Positions 62,427 through 64,000 of a stretch of DNA of 64,000 nucleotides are shown here, in pieces (positions within the stretch are counted from its first letter, which is position 1; each line of letters opens with the position of its first letter). The stretch is from CBDAPE01 sp965198325 (GTDB taxonomy: Bacteria > Pseudomonadota > Alphaproteobacteria > UBA828 > JAPUJA01), in the NCBI GenBank assembly GCA_965198325.1, contig CBDAPE010000017.1, forward strand, positions 620,001 through 684,000, given 5' to 3'. The notes below the pieces were generated by a model. The model worked only from the letters and a program-made list of their open reading frames with translations. It was not told the DNA's origin and ran no database searches. A program made the translations under genes and the position numbers.

Positions 62427-63377
62427 TCATCGGCTTTCCGAGCGTTGACGGGCACTTTTCATGGTCATGTTGACCAGATAGAGGCTGGCCAGCAACAGCA
62501 CGAGCGCGCTCCAGATCCACAAGGAATGGTGCTCGGCGAAGACGACCATGCCGACGGCGATGGTCAGCGGCACGGCGATGAAACTGTAAGCCGAATAGAA
62601 CACCGGCCCGGCCAACCGGATGGCCTCGAAGCCGACGATCCAGCCGAACGAATTCATCACGGCCAGTACGGCAACGGGCCACCACAGATCCGTGTTGGGG
62701 CCGTCGCCGTCGAGCCACCAGAGGCTGTCTGTCGCGAGCGCCGCGGGCAACAGCATGACCGCTCCCGCCAAGACCAGGCCGAAGGTGAGAACTTGAGAGT
62801 CGACGGCGGGCGGCCGGGCGGCTGCGAGGTAGGTGCTCCAGATCGCCTGGCCGATTGGAAGCCCGAGGGTGAGGATCACCCAGGGCACCATGGCGGGCGA
62901 GGGCAGGGCGGCCTCGGGCACGACGATCAGCATGAGCCCGGCCACGCCGAGGAGAATCCCGGCGAAGCGCAAGCTGCGAAAGCGCTCGAGCAGCAGGGGC
63001 AGCGCGATGAGATAGGTGAGCGCCGGCTCGATCGTCAGCGACATGCCGAGCACGCCGACGGGAATCCGGGGCGCGGCCATCGCGGTGACCACATAGGGCA
63101 CGACGGCGCCAAACAGACCGGAAACGGCGTAAAAGACCAGATGGCGCCGGCTCAACGGCAGCCGCTTGCGCCGCAGCAGGATGATCGTGCCCGCGATCAC
63201 CGAGGCGCCGGCACATTGCCAGAAGGCGACGCCAAGATAGGGCACGCCGCCTTCGGTCGCGACGCGCATCAGCAGGTACCAGACGGCGGTGAGGCCTGCC
63301 ATGGCGATAATGAGCCCCAAGCGGATCGACAGGGGCGCCGTGTAGGCCGCGGACGAACCGGGGGGTGATTGGCTCAC
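62427..63377 (-). CDS. EamA/DMT-family transporter, copy 3
   Basis: 316 residues, start at GTG 63377 overlapping the stop of copy 4. YLGVAFWQCAGASVIAGTIILLRRKRL and RIPVGVLGMSLTIEPALTYLI mark the first repeat, and EHHSLWIWSALVLLLASLYLVN the end. It is more like copy 4 than copies 1 and 2. Confidence 0.88.
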   Translation of the reverse strand: MSQSPPGSSAAYTAPLSIRLGLIIAMAGLTAVWYLLMRVATEGGVPYLGVAFWQCAGASVIAGTIILLRRKRLPLSRRHLVFYAVSGLFGAVVPYVVTAMAAPRIPVGVLGMSLTIEPALTYLIALPLLLERFRSLRFAGILLGVAGLMLIVVPEAALPSPAMVPWVILTLGLPIGQAIWSTYLAAARPPAVDSQVLTFGLVLAGAVMLLPAALATDSLWWLDGDGPNTDLWWPVAVLAVMNSFGWIVGFEAIRLAGPVFYSAYSFIAVPLTIAVGMVVFAEHHSLWIWSALVLLLASLYLVNMTMKSARQRSESR

Positions 63378-64000
63378 GGCGTTTCGATCCGGCGCTGGGC
63401 GGCGGCCATGGTCCGGTTGACGAGGTAGAGGCTGGCCAGCAACAGCACCAGAGCGCTCCAAATCCACAAGGAGTGGCGTTCGCCGAAGACGACCATGCCG
63501 ATGGCGACGGTCAGCGGCGTGCCGATCAGGGCATACATCGAGAAGAACACCGGCCCCGCGATCCGCACCGTCTCGAAGCCGGCGATCCAGCCACAGTTGA
63601 CCACCGCGAGCGCAACGAGGGGCCACCAAAGGTCGGGATTGGGACCCGGGCCATCGAACCACCAGATCGTGCGGGTCGCGATGGCGGGCACAAGCAGCAT
63701 AAGCGCGGCCGCTGTGACCAGGCCGAAAGCGAGGACATCGGAACCGACCTCGGGCGGCCGGGCCACGCTGACAAAATTGTTCCACAACGCCTGGCCGAAG
63801 GGCAGCGCCATGGCGAGGAGCACCCAGGGAACCATGGCGGGCGAGGGGAGGGCCGCTTCGGGCAGCAGGATCAGCATGAGGCCCGCGATGCCGAGCAGGA
63901 TGCCAGCGAAGCGGATCGTGCGAAACCGTTCGAGCAGCAGGGGCAGGGCGATCAGGTAGGTGATCGCCGGCTCCAGGGTCAGCCCCAGGCTGAGCACACC
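63374..64000 (-). CDS. EamA/DMT-family transporter, copy 4, start outside window
   Basis: The frame is open to the window edge; about 208 residues of the C-terminal two thirds are visible (GLTLEPAITYLIALPLLLERF to GERHSLWIWSALVLLLASLYLVN). Shares long stretches with copy 3 (AALPSPAMVPWV, LRFAGILLG-type). Overlaps copy 3 by GTGA-type stop/start. Confidence 0.85.
   Translation of the reverse strand, partial: GVLSLGLTLEPAITYLIALPLLLERFRTIRFAGILLGIAGLMLILLPEAALPSPAMVPWVLLAMALPFGQALWNNFVSVARPPEVGSDVLAFGLVTAAALMLLVPAIATRTIWWFDGPGPNPDLWWPLVALAVVNCGWIAGFETVRIAGPVFFSMYALIGTPLTVAIGMVVFGERHSLWIWSALVLLLASLYLVNRTMAAAQRRIETP

Noticed and set aside
60416..62455. A single 679-codon frame covering two EamA genes
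   Set aside because: Only the part from 61393 downward looks like a transporter; the upstream part is a wrong-frame reading of copy 2, which has its own frame.
1..64000. CRISPR array, prophage or toxin-antitoxin locus
   Set aside because: I saw no regularly spaced direct repeats, phage structural genes or typical toxin/antitoxin pairs; the only mobile genes are at 34.8-39.8 kb.

Overview
The window reads as chromosomal DNA of a high-GC alphaproteobacterium, most like the Rhodospirillales and their marine or soil relatives. The evidence is gene order and marker families rather than any search: a PopZ-type DUF2497 protein next to valS, ErpA, and the long run dGTPase-like/argS/SPOR/nagZ/site-2 protease/scpA/scpB/tatABC/serS/surE/pcm/LytM/DUF815/yajC/secD/secF/Mth938. 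Genes are dense, often overlap by ATGA or GTGA, and carry good Shine-Dalgarno sequences.

Layout. 0-11.7 kb is metabolic: two paralogous class I glutamine amidotransferases, a Sel1-repeat trypsin-like protease, a DUF481 outer-membrane barrel, a flavin reductase, an aldo/keto reductase, a CaiB-type CoA transferase, a class III aminotransferase with a late frameshift, a GFA-family zinc protein, a Tat-exported PotD-like binding protein with no transporter beside it, and a polysaccharide deacetylase. A tRNA-Cys follows. 12.0-18.6 kb holds a promoter-led operon (PCMT-like, rhodanese, frameshifted TolC), popZ, valS and a GyrI-like gene that meets a pentapeptide-repeat gene stop to stop. ilvD and an unknown secreted protein follow.

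23.4-28.1 kb is a hydantoin locus: an M81 (MlrC-like) protein, a D-hydantoinase, an N-carbamoyl-D-amino-acid hydrolase and, convergent, a hydantoin racemase. All three signature hydantoin enzymes are interrupted by frameshifts. 28.1-34.8 kb returns to housekeeping (GFA, exonuclease III, ErpA, dGTPase-like, ArgS, SPOR, NagZ).

At 34.8 kb a site-2 protease gene is cut after 54 codons. About 5 kb of mobile DNA follows: a serine recombinase, a broken DUF2924 gene and an IS21-family element (istA, istB, terminal repeats). The protease C-terminus reappears just before scpA, with roughly 100 codons missing. This fits an insertion followed by an IS-mediated deletion.

40-52.6 kb is a cell-envelope and secretion block: condensin partners ScpAB, Tat translocase, seryl-tRNA synthetase, survival and repair enzymes, a degenerate LytM lipoprotein, and YajC-SecD-SecF. 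SecF reads into an Mth938-like domain through a hexanucleotide-repeat linker. 52.7-57.2 kb holds a PuuD-like membrane protein with an unlisted 30-residue membrane peptide, HpnE (hopanoid/squalene pathway), a divergent squalene/phytoene-synthase-family protein, an esterase and DUF427.

57.3-64 kb ends with a single-domain response regulator, a putative 2OG-Fe(II) oxygenase, a histone-deacetylase-family amidohydrolase, a GNAT gene with an internal amber codon, and four tandem EamA/DMT exporters, the last running off the window. This could be a small-molecule deacetylation and export module. Many disrupted genes differ from an intact frame by a single base, usually a G, so assembly error must be weighed against real gene decay.
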